Source: Entophlyctis helioformis | Lineage: Eukaryota > Chytridiomycota > Chytridiomycetes > Chytridiales > Chytriomycetaceae | Assembly: GCA_025526915.1 (NCBI GenBank) | Contig: JAHLKH010000015.1 | Location: forward strand, 124,001 to 188,000 | DNA length: 64,000 nt | Direction of reading: 5' to 3' | In this document: positions 23,713-34,631 of the stretch, in pieces | Layout of the letters: every line of letters begins with the position of its first letter | How positions within the stretch are numbered: the first letter of the stretch is position 1 | The notes under the pieces: generated by a model | Databases searched by the model: none | What the model saw: only the letters and a program-made list of their open reading frames with translations | Told to the model about the DNA's origin: nothing | Translations under genes and position numbers: made by a program

Positions 23713-26011
23713 ATGCCAAGTGGAGCAGCCGCACGACGAGCCGGCCCAAGCGCTGCACCGCCGGCCGCTGTCGCCCGGCCATCGCCCGTCTCGCTCGCCG
23801 GCCTTCTGCTCTCGCTGTCGTCTGCCAGCCTCGTCATGCTGACCGCTGGCACGGCCTACCTGTTCTCGCTCTACGGCCCACAGCTGTCCACTGCCCTGCA
23901 TCTGACGCAGAGCCAGACGGCGTTCATTGCAACGTGCGGCAACTCGGGCATCTACCTCAGCGGGCCGTTCTTTGGCGCTAAGGTCGACCAGTACCGCTCC
24001 GTGCCGGCCGTCTTCTTCCTGTTGGGCGGCACCAGCATCTTCCTTGGCTATGCGGCCGTTAGCTCGATCTACGCCGGCCTGTTGCCGCAGCCACACTTCC
24101 TGGTGCTCGCATTCATCTTTCTGTGCATCGGCTTTGGCAGGTGCGTCCTCATCGTCGTCGCTTGCTCGCTCACTTGCTCACTTGCCTGCTTGGAGCCTCG
24201 TATGTGAGCATGCGGCTGACGATCGCCATCCTCTGGCAGTGCGGCGTGCTACCACTGCGGGCTCGCCACAAACTACCGCAACTGGCCCGTCGAGAACCGC
24301 GGCCTGGCCGTCGGCATCACCGTCGGCTTCTTTGGCCTGTCTGCGTTCGTGTTCACCAACATCGGCATCTGGCTGTTCCAGACGCAGGAGGACGGAGTGT
24401 CGGGTGCAAAGGTCCTGGACGTGGCTGCGTTCCTGTGGTTCCTGGGCATCTCGTGTCTGGGCATCAATGCGTATGCGGCCTTGACTCTGCGGGACATGAC
24501 GGGCAATGGCAGCGGTGCGGGCGACCATGCGTCTGCCAACACAGGTCTGGCCCAGGATGTCGAGGACCTTCGGCCGCGTCTACCGCCGAGCTTACTGGAT
24601 GGCGGGCAGCTCGCAGACGGCACTCGCAATGCAGCCATCGCAGCAGACGAAGCGACGCCGCTGCTGCTGCACAATGATGCTGTGAGCGAGCGCGATCTGC
24701 TCGAAGGCGACCTTGAGGATCTCGAGCGGAGGTCGCCTGCCTCGTCGCGCTCTTCGTGGGCATCGTCGTCGTCGCTCATGCAGCGCATCCCGCCGCCGAG
24801 CGACACGTTCTTGACGCCAGACACCACAGACACTTTCAACAACGGCGACTTGCTGAGTGTTGGAAATGGAAACGGATACAGCGGCCCTGACGACGAGATG
24901 GACGTGCCGCATGAGCATCTGCACGGCAATCCCCACCACCGTCACCACCACCGCCACGAAGGTGGCAGATGGAAGGACGACGATGCAGCCATGGAGGCAG
25001 ATATTGCTGCCGAGCCTGAGCCGCAAGTCAACGGCTTGTCTGTCCAGGACGCATCGCGGCTGGCACTGCCGTTTTCGTCTGCCCAGACGACAGCAGGCTC
25101 GAGCCGTCTCGTGTCGCCGCACATCAGACCAGTAAGCCCGCTGCCGCCTGTGCGCAACTCTCCTGCTCTCTCTGCTCTGTCGCGCGTCCTCCGTGGCGAC
25201 CGCGGCACACCCTCATCGGCCACCAACAGCCCGATTCCATCGTCCGCCATATTCAACACACCAGCCATCGCTGCCCCTGCTGCCCTTGCTGCCGATTTCG
25301 AGATCGAGGACATCTCGTGCTTCCTGTTCATGGACGCATATCTGCTCGCGTACAGCATGTTCACGGTCGTCGGCGTCGGTCTCATGTACATCAACAATGT
25401 CGGTGCCATCATCCTGTCGCTGTCGCCGGCAGACCAGGACGCCTCGCATCCAGACGTCCAGAATGCACAGAAGCTGCACGTCATCCTCCTCTCGCTGCTT
25501 GGGTTCGCCAGCCGCATTGTTGTGGGCATCCTGTCGGATCTGATGCACCGCTACCTGGCCGTGCCGCGATCGGCATGGGCGAGTCTGAGCGCGGTTCTGA
25601 TGGCCGGCGCTGCTGGCGTCATGGCATTCGCCGTCAATCTGGACGACGTGCTTGTCGCGTCGCTGCTGGTCGGCATGTCGTATGGCGCCGTGTGGACCAT
25701 CACGCCCGTGCTCATTGGCGAGTACTTTGGCTACAACAAGTTTGGCAGCAACTGGGGATGGATGACGGTCGTGCCTGCCTTTGGCGGCCAGTTCTTCTCG
25801 CTCATCTTTGGCTGGGCTACGATGCGGCGATCGAGCCCCTGCGACGGCCGAGCGCACGGAGGGCTTGCTGGACAAGGCCAGCAGCCACTTTGTTGCGCGC
25901 ATCTGCCGCGGCACGGGCTGCTTCCAGTCCACGTTTGCTCTGGCGTTCTGGGTGTGCCTGTCGTGCGTGGCAGCCAACGTCGTGCTGTATATCCGCAGAC
26001 GCAACGTCTGA
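23713..26011 (+). CDS. Major facilitator superfamily transporter (NFD4/nodulin-like, fungal MCH1-type)
   Basis: Exon 1 is 23713-24140 and exon 2 is 24240-26011. The N-terminal half begins SLVMLTAGTAYLFSLYGPQL and reads GNSGIYLSGPFFGAKVDQ, then CYHCGLATNYRNWPVENRGL and AVGITVGFFGLSAFVFTNIG. This is the pattern of the nodulin-like/MCH1 MFS family (fungal YMR155W-type and MCH1 proteins). A central cytoplasmic loop of about 280 residues (24500-25300) is acidic and Ser-rich. The second half has GVGLMYINNVGAIILSL, FASRIVVGILSDLMHRYL and GEYFGYNKFGSNWGWMTVVP. The last helix, STFALAFWVCLSCVAANVVL, is in a different frame from FSLIFGW. No GT donor lies between them (25818-25860), so an indel is needed. 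Substrate unknown; monocarboxylates or nitrate-like anions are only family guesses. Confidence 0.8.
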
Positions 26012-26431
26012 CCATGAAACCAGCTCATTTGCATTCATCGCATTTCATCTCGTCTCGTTCCATCGATCCCATCTGCACATCCCGCCACGCTCTGATCCAA
26101 ATACACGTCATGTCCAGTCAGGCAGAAAGAGTGTGATGTGTTCTCGGTCAGCATGGCAAGTGCTGACGCCCTGGGCAACACCGAAAAGTGCCAACGGCAG
26201 CTGTGTGGGTTGGACGCGTTCCTTGTGTCCAAAGTGTGAGATGGTCGAGACGGCTCGAGTCGCGGCTATTGGCATGTGACAAGCTGCTGAGCACGAGCTT
26301 GCCGTTTGTGATACAAGCGAGGTGTTCCTGCCTGCCTGCCAGCCTCGATCGCCGCTTGCCGGAACGCGGCGACATCGAATGCGCTTGACAATGCGGCTTC
26401 GTCCATCCGGACAAACGCGCGCGTTGCAGCC
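26012..26431. other. Intergenic region upstream of BTB gene
   Basis: About 420 bases between the MFS stop and the BTB start. A minus-strand frame from 26433 (MAATRAFVRMDEAALSSAF...) looks protein-like for about 34 residues, but its start overlaps the BTB ATG in the same CATG, so I leave it unannotated. Confidence 0.35.
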
Positions 26432-27878
26432 ATGATCTCTGCGAGCCTGCCCGGTCCTGGCACCGACGCCGCTGCCGGCTCGGCCCCGTGCGACGAGGCA
26501 GCAGCTGCCGCCAAGAGCAAGCCTCTCGCGGCTGCCAGCGACCCGCCTGCTCCCGCCGAACCCGGCTCTGCTCCGCCGCAGACCACCAGCACCACCACCA
26601 GCACGACCAACAGCACGACCAACAGCACGACCACCAGCAAGACTGACGTGGACGTGGGCCGCTCGGCCACCGACCCGTCCCGCAGCCAAGCGTTGCTGCA
26701 AGAATGTGCGTCTGTGCACCCTGTCTGCATGTCTGCCCGTCTGCCTGTCAGTCGTCGGCTCGGTAGCACGCTCACGCTCGCTGGTCTGTCTGCACCTGCA
26801 CCTGCACCTTCGTCCGGACGGCCCGCCACCAGTCGAGCTGGGCCGCTTCTCGGACATCTCGGTCGTCTGCTTTGGCCGCACGTTCAAGCTGCACCGCATC
26901 ATGCTCCTCCAGTCGCCCTTCTTCCGATCCCTGCTTCTCGCCAGCCCGCTCAGCACCATCATTGTCCTGCGCACCGACACCGACCCTCGCATCACGCCGC
27001 AGGGCCTTGCCATTGTGTTGAACGATCTGTACTGCATCCACAGCCCTCGATCGTCCGCCTATCATGGAAAGACGTCGGCGTCGGCGTTGGCGTCGGCGTC
27101 GTCTGCTCCTCCGCCCATGCGTCTGACTCTGGACAATGCCATGTCGGTGCTGGCTGCCGCAGCGTTTCTCGAGCTGGAGGATCTTGGCGCGACATGCACC
27201 GAGGCGGTTGCGTCCATGATGGCCATGCCTTCGGCTGTCGCACGTATAGCTTGGCAGCTGGACGACTTTGATCCTGCCAGTGCATGCCCGCCAGCCTCGT
27301 ACGGACCCCAGCACGGCTATGTCGGTCTGCTCAAGCGGTACCATGGGCAGATGAGCACGCTGTGCTTAGCGCGCATGTGCCGCATCGTGTCGCTGTTTGC
27401 GCTGCATGGCCATGGCACAGACTCGCTGCATGCAACGGACTCTGCAGCTCAAGGTGCTGCTGTGGCTGCCGAACCAGCTTCTGCCGATCGTGACGGAGGT
27501 GCCGTCGCAGATGACATGGGCAGCGGCAGTTCTCAGGATGCCGCAAACGAAGTCCCGCCGTCGTCGCCCATGCCCTTGCTGGATTTCCTGACCCAGCTGC
27601 CGCTTACGTGGCTTAAGCGGCTCATCGAGTGCGACTGGCTGTGTGTCCGCTTCGAGTTTGACCGGTATCTGATTGCCAAGGAGGTTCTGCGCGTCTGCCG
27701 CGCACGGGCAGAGACGGGCACGTCTGGCACTGAGGCTGGCAATGGCGCTGCCACTTTGCGTCTCAACTCGACGTGGCAGTCCATCCGGCGTGGGTCTGCT
27801 GCGTCCTCCACTCTGGCCGGAGACAACAGACACGACACTGGCGACGATTCCGATGCAGCAACATGGATGATGCCATGA
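26432..27878 (+). CDS. BTB/POZ domain protein
   Basis: Two exons, 26432-26705 and 26767-27878, encode 461 residues. The N-terminus is Ala/Pro-rich with a Thr/Ser/Asn repeat (TTSTTNSTTNSTTTS). A BTB fold start follows: PVELGRFSDISVVCFGRTFKLHRIMLLQSPFFRSLL, seen as FSDISVV then FKLHRIMLLQSPFF. Next is a helical segment, MSVLAAAAFLELEDLGATC, matching the BTB alpha4-alpha5 region (L--AA-FL--E-L---C). The C-terminal WLKRLIECDWLCVRFEFDRYL resembles the BACK-like region of fungal BTB proteins related to GCL/YIL001W (a germ-cell-less type). It may be a Cullin-3 adaptor; that is inference. The 61-nt intron (gtgcgt...ggtag) is in phase. Confidence 0.75.
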
Positions 27879-27993
27879 TAGAGGCCGTGCCAGCAGCCGA
27901 TAATCCCAAGGCAGGAGCAGCAGACACCCCAGAGTCTTCTGCCTCCACGGGTTCAGCCCGCCACCAGCATCGCCGGCATCAACGCGCACCACA

Positions 27994-29358
27994 ATGGCCG
28001 GCCTCTTCACGTCCATCTTTGACGGGCTGCTGACGTCCAAGAAACGCCGTCTGGACGAACCACAGTCTGCATCCAAGACTGCGCAAGATGCACCACCCCC
28101 ACAGGAGATTGGCTCAGCGGACGAAGGTGCAAACTCGGGCACATCCAGCCACACGTCCGCTGTTGTGCTGCATGAGGGCGATCCACCCATGGACCATCTG
28201 CGCGGCCGTCTCATCAAGAATGCCAAGGGCCGCCGCCTCACGCCGCCAACGAACCTGGCCAAGCCGTCTTGGACGGCATCGCATCTGGCCAGTGCCAATG
28301 ACGATCTCATGCGCCAGATCTTTGAGCAGTGCATCGTGTACACGTACATGACTTTCCCGCAGCTCGACATTGTCAAGCGCGACGGCCTTGTGCCGACCAG
28401 CATCGTCCTCGAAAGCCATTGGCTGCAGGCCGAGCTGAGCAACGGCATGCTGCCCACACCTGCCAGCTTCCCCTTTGCGGTTGCGACGCGTGCCGTGCTT
28501 GACAGAGGCCGCATGTCTGCATCGTCCGGCTCGATTGACAGTGCCACGGCTGCCGCGGACACTGAGCATGGTGAACAGGCAGCGCAAGAGCCGGCATCGA
28601 GCCTGCCGTCGTTCAGGTTTGGTGCCCGCTTCGACAATGTCAGTGAGCAGGTGGCTGCGTACGACCATCTGGCAACAGTCGGCGATTATGGCGATACGGA
28701 CATTGATGACGACGGAGACTTGCGGCCGCTGGTCATGTACTCGACGCCGGTTGTGTGTGCTGGCATCCAGTACCGGCTTGTGCTCTCCTACGATCCGCCT
28801 GCCCCTGGATCGGGACCTGCGGCTGGTGCTCCATTGGCACGCGATGGTGCTGACCAGGACAGCGTCGACACGCTTGTCAGCGGTGGACCAACGGCCGAGT
28901 CACCGCGTGTTGGCCGTGCTCATACTGCCACGGATATCACCAACGTCGGCATGCCCGCCAGCTCGTCATCCGATCTCCAGCAACGCCTGCCCGGTCTGCG
29001 CGCACTCCTACAACGGCAGAAGCCCGGCACGACGAGTGCAGCGGCCGGGTCTGCCAACACCAGTACTGGCACCACCGCCGCACCCCAACCACCAATCTCG
29101 TACAAGATCTACGCATTCGACCATCGCGAGGGTGGGCTGTTTGTGGGTCCTCTTGGCCGGCCAGCCGGTGCGGCCATCAGCGACCAGATCCGCGAGTTTG
29201 AGCCCATCACGGTGTGCGACAAGGTCGGCAATGGCTATGCGCGCGCCATTGACGCGACGCTCATGGTCACCCACAGGCGACGACAAGCGCACCGCGATGC
29301 CCATGGCGATCCGCTCTTTGACAGCGTGTGGCTGCTGGCTGTCGTCGAGTTTGGCTGA
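27994..29358 (+). CDS. Hypothetical protein, 454 residues
   Basis: A single open exon starting atggccggcctcttcacg. The protein begins MAGLFTSIFDGLLTSKKRRL, an amphipathic helix then a basic patch. It contains a helical block, DDLMRQIFEQCIVYTYMTFP, and a conserved-looking C-terminal block with PISYKIYAFDHREGGLFVG and DSVWLLAVVEFG. Between them lie Ser/Ala-rich linkers and an acidic GDTDIDDDGDL. No signal peptide or membrane segment is visible. I recognise no family. The coding case rests on the long open frame, the third-position GC bias shared with neighbouring genes, and the ordered blocks. It lies 116 bases downstream of the BTB gene on the same strand and could be co-regulated. Confidence 0.6.
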   Translation: MAGLFTSIFDGLLTSKKRRLDEPQSASKTAQDAPPPQEIGSADEGANSGTSSHTSAVVLHEGDPPMDHLRGRLIKNAKGRRLTPPTNLAKPSWTASHLASANDDLMRQIFEQCIVYTYMTFPQLDIVKRDGLVPTSIVLESHWLQAELSNGMLPTPASFPFAVATRAVLDRGRMSASSGSIDSATAAADTEHGEQAAQEPASSLPSFRFGARFDNVSEQVAAYDHLATVGDYGDTDIDDDGDLRPLVMYSTPVVCAGIQYRLVLSYDPPAPGSGPAAGAPLARDGADQDSVDTLVSGGPTAESPRVGRAHTATDITNVGMPASSSSDLQQRLPGLRALLQRQKPGTTSAAAGSANTSTGTTAAPQPPISYKIYAFDHREGGLFVGPLGRPAGAAISDQIREFEPITVCDKVGNGYARAIDATLMVTHRRRQAHRDAHGDPLFDSVWLLAVVEFG

Positions 29359-29470
29359 TCCTGCATCTGCACACATGCATGCATTTATGTTGCTTTTTGG
29401 AAGGGAGGAGACTGGGACATGACATGAATACAGTGGCTTGCGACTGGACAGTGTGGAGTTTATGGCAATG

Positions 29471-31973
29471 TCATCTGCGGCTGCGTGCGAGGGGCAGCGC
29501 CATCTCGGTGCCAACAAGCGTCAGCGCGATGATGCCGAGCTTGGCAGTCCAGCGCGGTGTGGGCTGATAAGCCCATATCCACAGGCCGACCATGCCCGTG
29601 ATGGATGCATGAGCAGCTAGTCTCCACCCAGAGATAGAGCGGCCATGCTTCTTGCTTTCACGGGCATGTGATGCTCCCACTGTTGTTGCTTCCACTGCTG
29701 CTGCTGATGATGCTGCTGCTGTTGCTGCTTGGCGGCTGCTGAGATGATCCAAAACGTCCTGGCGCTTGGTGCCAAGGCTCAGCTCAGCGCCATCTGCCCG
29801 CGTCAACGCAGGATGTGCAGACTGGGCAGTCACCACATGAGAGCATGCACATGATCCACATCCAGCAGCGCCACTCTCCGCAGAGCACTTGCCACAGCAC
29901 TTGCCCGGCCCCGTCTCGGCCACACTTGCGCTCTCATCAACACTGGCGCCATCCGTGCCTGCATCGTCACTCATGGTGTGGACAGCGCGCTTGATGCGCA
30001 CCAGCTTGGGCAGGCGTTTCGGCAGCACAGTCTCGCCCGCAGCAGCCTCGACCGCCTCTTGAGCCATTTCGGCATCGATGCGGGCCATCTCGCCGTCGAC
30101 GACCTCGCCAACCAAAAAGTGCTTGCCCGACCGCACGATTGCGACCGTGACGCGTCTGCCCATGAGCCGCGCATCCTTGGGCACAAGCACCTGGTGGTAC
30201 GCCTTGTTATGGCCGATATAGTGCACACCGTCGGCGCTCTGCTCGGTGACGAGGACCGACTGGCGGCTGCCCACGAGCGCGTCGTAGGTGGTGTAGGACT
30301 CAAAAAACGCCGTGGCGCGCCGTGAGCGGGACTTGACTATATCGGTGGGGATGCGCTTGAGACGCGCAGAGGGCGTGCCCGGACGCGGGTAGTACTGCGA
30401 GATGTGGAGCACGGGGAACCGGTACTTTTCCAGCACGCGCATCGTCTCGTCAAAGTCTTGCTCCGTTTCCGTCGGATATCCTGTCGACAGGGAACGCGTC
30501 AGTCCATGTGCATCGACTGGGAGGGAGCAGTGGAGGCTTTGGCAGAGAGAGACTTACCGCAAATGACGTCTGTGGCGATTGTGACGCCGGGCACGTTTGC
30601 ACGCAGGACATCGACAACGCGCTCAAAGTCCTCGACGGTGTACAGGCGTCTCATATCTGTGAGCACGCGGGTGGAGCCAGCCTGAACAGGCACGTGCAAA
30701 AAGGCATACACGCGCGGATGTGCCAGCACGCGCGCAATCTCGTCCAGATGCTGCAGAATGTAAGGCGGGTTGGTCATGCCGACGCGGAGCATGGCGCTGG
30801 GCGACGACGGATGGGCTTCCATGGCGGCAATAATGGCCCACAGGAGATCGACGATGGTGACGCCAATGTCTTTGCCGTATGCACCCGTGTCTTCTGACGT
30901 GAGCCAGATCTCCTGGACACCCTCTGACAGGACAGATGTGACTCGGTCGACGATTTCTGCTGGGCTGTATGAACCGAGGTCGCCGCGAGCGTGCTTGGTC
31001 TGTGGCGTCCATGCAAGGATCAGCAGGCGATTGGCAAGCGATCAGCAGGCGATTGGCATGCACAGATCAAGCCTATACTCACTTTGCAGTATGTACACTG
31101 GTTGAGGCATCTGGGTCGACCACAAGAAAGCCGTGAGTTGGACGCATGCAGGTCAGGGCGACTCGAAACCATGCACTGACCCAGTGTTGATGGGGATGAT
31201 CTCAATGAACGGATTGCGGCGGACTTTGGGGAGATCCAGGCGAGCACCGCCGGCCTTGCGCTTCTTGCCGTCGTCATTGACCTCGCGAGCATCGCGCAGC
31301 AGACGCACAGTGTTGCCCTTGAGCGCCTCTTCGACGACCGTGACGACCTGGTCGATCTGCTGGACCTGCAATGCCGAGTGCACCTCGTCAGCACAGCGCA
31401 CGGCCTGCAGACACACACAGATGAATGCATGCATGCATGCATGCATGCATGCGGCGATCGGCGACTCACACCGACGATGCTCAGGCCCTGCCACTCGCCG
31501 CCGCTGGGACTGGCCTGCGGCACACAGCCGGCAACGACGACCTTCTTGCCCGCCGCCCGGCCCTTGTTGATGTCGTTGACAAACGTCTGCTCGGACGGGC
31601 CCTTGACGGTGCACGAGTTGAGCACCCACACATCGGCCTCGGCCGCGCGGCTGTGCTCGAGAATGACATTGTAGCCGTCGGCAGCCAGGAGACCGGCCAT
31701 GTACTCGCCGTCGCTGTTGTTGTGGCCGCAGCCCCAGGTCTTGACAAAGACGCTGGCTGTGCCTGGCAGAAAGTGGTCGCTGGCCGACGACGTTGAAGGC
31801 AATGGTTCTGCAGCAGGTGCTGCTGTCGCCGGCGAGTCCTGATTGTGCTGCTGCTGCTGCTGCCGACGGAACGACTTGACGACCACAGAGCCCTGCGACC
31901 TGCGTGCAGCCGGGTCGGAGTCGACGTCCACGACAATGTCCTCAATGTCGTCGAGCATTGATGATTCTGCCAT
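29471..31973 (-). CDS. CDKAL1: Threonylcarbamoyladenosine tRNA methylthiotransferase (CDKAL1)
   Basis: Five exons join in frame: 31973-31470, 31404-31181, 31110-31083, 30999-30558 and 30480-29471, giving 735 residues. The UPF0004 domain has [33 protein letters not shown] and VVVAGCVPQ, whose Cys ligate the auxiliary 4Fe-4S cluster. The radical-SAM motif [15 protein letters not shown] supplies the CxxxCxxC ligands, and [32 protein letters not shown] and [13 protein letters not shown] follow. A TRAM domain comes next (residues about 440-510). The C-terminus has a Cys-rich [12 protein letters not shown] segment and a hydrophobic tail anchor ([18 protein letters not shown]), as in animal CDKAL1, which sits on the ER. 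The enzyme makes ms2t6A37 in tRNA-Lys(UUU). The 28-nt exon 3 encodes exactly the radical-SAM Cys cluster. It is divergent from TRMT2A. Confidence 0.95.
31425..31452. repeat. (ATGC)7 tetranucleotide repeat in CDKAL1 intron 1
   Basis: Perfect atgcatgc run in the 65-base intron between 31404 and 31470. Confidence 0.9.
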
Positions 31974-32253
31974 GCCATGAACTGAGGGTCAGCAGCCAGC
32001 ATGGACGGCGATGCACCATTGGCACACATGCACGGGCATGCCACCTACAAGCGAGTGATCCGTTGGTCGATGAAGATGCAATCCATCGACTGCGAAACTG
32101 TCTGGATGGAAGTCGGGTCACGTGAGTTGACACGTGACTTGGGGAAACCCTCGATTCTCTGACCAATCAGCGGCGCACTCTCAAGAGTGATCTGCATTTT
32201 CTTCTTCTTTTGACCAAACACGATGAAGCGAGCCGCCTCGCCCACTGCCGCCG
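31974..32253. promoter_or_regulatory. Bidirectional promoter with two CACGTG boxes and a CCAAT box
   Basis: About 280 bases separate the opposed CDKAL1 and TRMT2A starts. It holds CACGTG at 32121-32126 and 32133-32138 (bHLH E-box cores) and a CCAAT box at 32163-32167 (accaatcag). The central arrangement suggests a shared promoter for two tRNA-modification enzymes. Function is inferred from motifs only. Confidence 0.55.
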
Positions 32254-34631
32254 ATGCCGAGTCGGCGGCTGCTGCCACTGCTGCCTGCTGCTGTTCCCAA
32301 CGCCGAGCCTGCTGCAGACATGCCTGTCCACGAGCCTGTCAAGCGCATGCGCACGAGCAACGACGAGCCGTCGACGACGCACGCAGCCGACAATGCTGCT
32401 GCCGACGAGGAGGCCCCCGAGGCCGCCGACCGTGGCGACGACCGCAACCAGACGGTGCAGTTCCGTCTCCGCGTGAGCAACCTGGACAAGTTCACGCAGC
32501 CCAAGGACCTCAAGAAAGAGTGCAGCAAGCTCGAGCTCAAGATCCGCAACGTCAAAAAGGGTCCCAAGTGGGACTATGCGATTCTCGGCTTCGACACCGA
32601 GGAGGACATGACCAAGGCGGCCGAGGCCCTCGAGGGCCGCACGCTGCGCCGATCGGTCATGAGCGTGTCTGTGATGCGCCAGCAGCAGCAGCACGACCAG
32701 CGCGTGAGCATGCGCCGCGGCAACGAGATGAACGAGTCGGACTCGCGTCCGGCAAGCGAGCGGCTGCTTGACCAGGTGTGCCCGCTGTGGCGCAAGCCGT
32801 ACGAGGAGCAGCTGCAGATCAAGGGTGCCGAGATGCGCAAGACCATGTACAAGTTCCGCGACGACATGACCAAGATCTTGTCGGGCTCGGAACTCACTGC
32901 TCGCGGCGGTAGCAGCCGCGGCGGCCGTGGAGGTCGTGGCGGTCGTGGCGGTCGTGGCGGTCGCGGTGGACGCGGCGGTGGCCGTGGAGACCAGCGCGAC
33001 AACGCGGACGATGCTCCTGCTGAGGATGCACAGCCTGCTGCTGACACGCAGACCCTCGAAGAGGCTGGAGAGAAGGATGCGGCTGTTCGCGCTGTCGAGC
33101 AGCTCAGCTGGATCCGTGCAGCCAAGGCGGCGCATGGCGGTCTGCTGTTCCCCGTGCGCGACGTGCTGCCCTCGCCGCTTCTGGAAGGATACCGCAACAA
33201 GTGCGAGTTTACGTTTGGCCGCGATCCCGACGGCGAAGTATCGGTTGGATTCCTCCTTGGTGGGTTCCGCGACGGTCTGGTGTCGGTCATGGACCCGTCG
33301 AACTGCCTTCACGTGAGCACCGCAAGCAAGCAGATTGCGTCGATGCTGCAGCATCTGGCGGAGACGTCGCCCTTTCCCGTGTACGACCGCGTTGCCAAGG
33401 CCGGCTTCTGGCGTCTGTCACTTGTCCGCACCCATACGACGGGCGAGAGTGAGTTATCGCGTGGCGATCGATGGTTGGTTGATGTGCTGCGGTGCTAACC
33501 CTTGGCTTGCATGGCCAGTCATGATCATGGTGCAGGTTGATGCGAACGGCATCGACAAGGACGCTCTGGCGGCCGAGAAGCTGCGCATTGTAGAGGTTCT
33601 CAACAGCAAAGGCGCAGAGCACAACCTGTCCATCACGACGATTGTGTACCAGGAGTCGGATGCGATGCACCACGGCATCCGCGCCGAAGACCCGATCGAG
33701 ATGCTCAAGGGCGACGGCGTTGTGCATGAAAAGCTCTTTGATCTCACGTTCCGCGTGTCGCCAGGATCGTTCTTCCAGGTCAACACGCCTGCAACAGAGG
33801 TGTTGTACGGCAAGGTCAAGGATCTGTGTCTCGCTGGACCACCTGCGCTTCCTGGTGCTGCTGCGGCTGCGGCTCCCGATGCTGCTGCTGCTGATGCTGC
33901 TATTGATACCAGCGACGACAAGCCGGCTGCCGAGCCGGCTGCTGAGAAGCCTGCCGAAACGCCTGCCACGGCACCCGTCGACACCAAGAATGTGATCCTT
34001 TTGGACCTGTGCTGTGGCACTGGCACGATTGGCATCACCCTTGCCAAGCACTTTAAGAAGGTTATTGGTGTGGAGATGGTCCAGGAGGCCATCAACGACG
34101 CAGTGTTGAACGCGACTGCAAATGGTAAGACAGCGCTTGGTTGGACGCCTGCATTCGGAACGGACTCTGACACTTGTGATGATCCAAACGCAGGCGTCGA
34201 GAATGTCGAGTACCTGCATGGCAAGGCCGAGGAGCGCATCCAAGAAGTGTTTAGAAAGCACGTGGCTCCAGGCGACAAGGTGGTAGCTGTGCTCGACCCG
34301 CCTCGTGCGGGCGTGCATGGATCCGTCATTCAGGCCATCCGCGCATGTAAGGACCTCAAGCACGTTGTGTTTGTTGCGTGCAACGCCAAGCAGGCCAGCG
34401 TCAACTTTGTCGAGTAAGTCTGCAACGAGTCGGCCAGGAATCTTCCCCACGCTTGGAATGGCCCGACCACTGACACGCTGTCCATGCCGCGTTGCTTTCT
34501 GCTGCAGCCTTTGCCGCCCGACGTCCAACCGGTTGTCTGGCCAACCGTTCAGACCCGTCGAGGGCATCCCAATTGACCTGTTCCCGCACACTGCGCCGTG
34601 CGAGCTCATTGTCACGTTTGTGAGAGAATGA
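32254..34631 (+). CDS. TRMT2A: tRNA (uracil-5-)-methyltransferase TRMT2A-like
   Basis: Four exons join in frame: 32254-33448, 33519-34124, 34194-34413 and 34508-34631, giving 714 residues. An N-terminal RRM-like domain (FRLRVSNLDKFTQPKDLKKE ... WDYAILGFDTEEDMTKA) leads to a 14-residue-spaced basic region and an RGG box (GGRGGRGGRGG, 32911-32990). The TrmA-type domain follows: YRNKCEFTFGRD, SPGSFFQVNTPATEVLY, the SAM-binding LLDLCCGTGTIGITLA, VLDPPRAGVH and VFVACNAKQASVNFVDLCR. The Cys in ACN is the catalytic nucleophile position. The C-terminus, RPVEGIPIDLFPHTAPCEL, is typical. It makes m5U54 in cytosolic tRNA. An Ala/Glu-rich insert separates FFQVN from the SAM motif. The start is uncertain: 32254 or 32320, and an out-of-frame upstream ATG at 32223 exists. 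Confidence 0.93.

Noticed and set aside
26266..26433. Possible minus-strand gene MAATRAFVRMDEAALSSAF...
   Set aside because: It shares its ATG with the opposed BTB start (CATG) and loses protein character after about 34 residues; no supporting splice was found.
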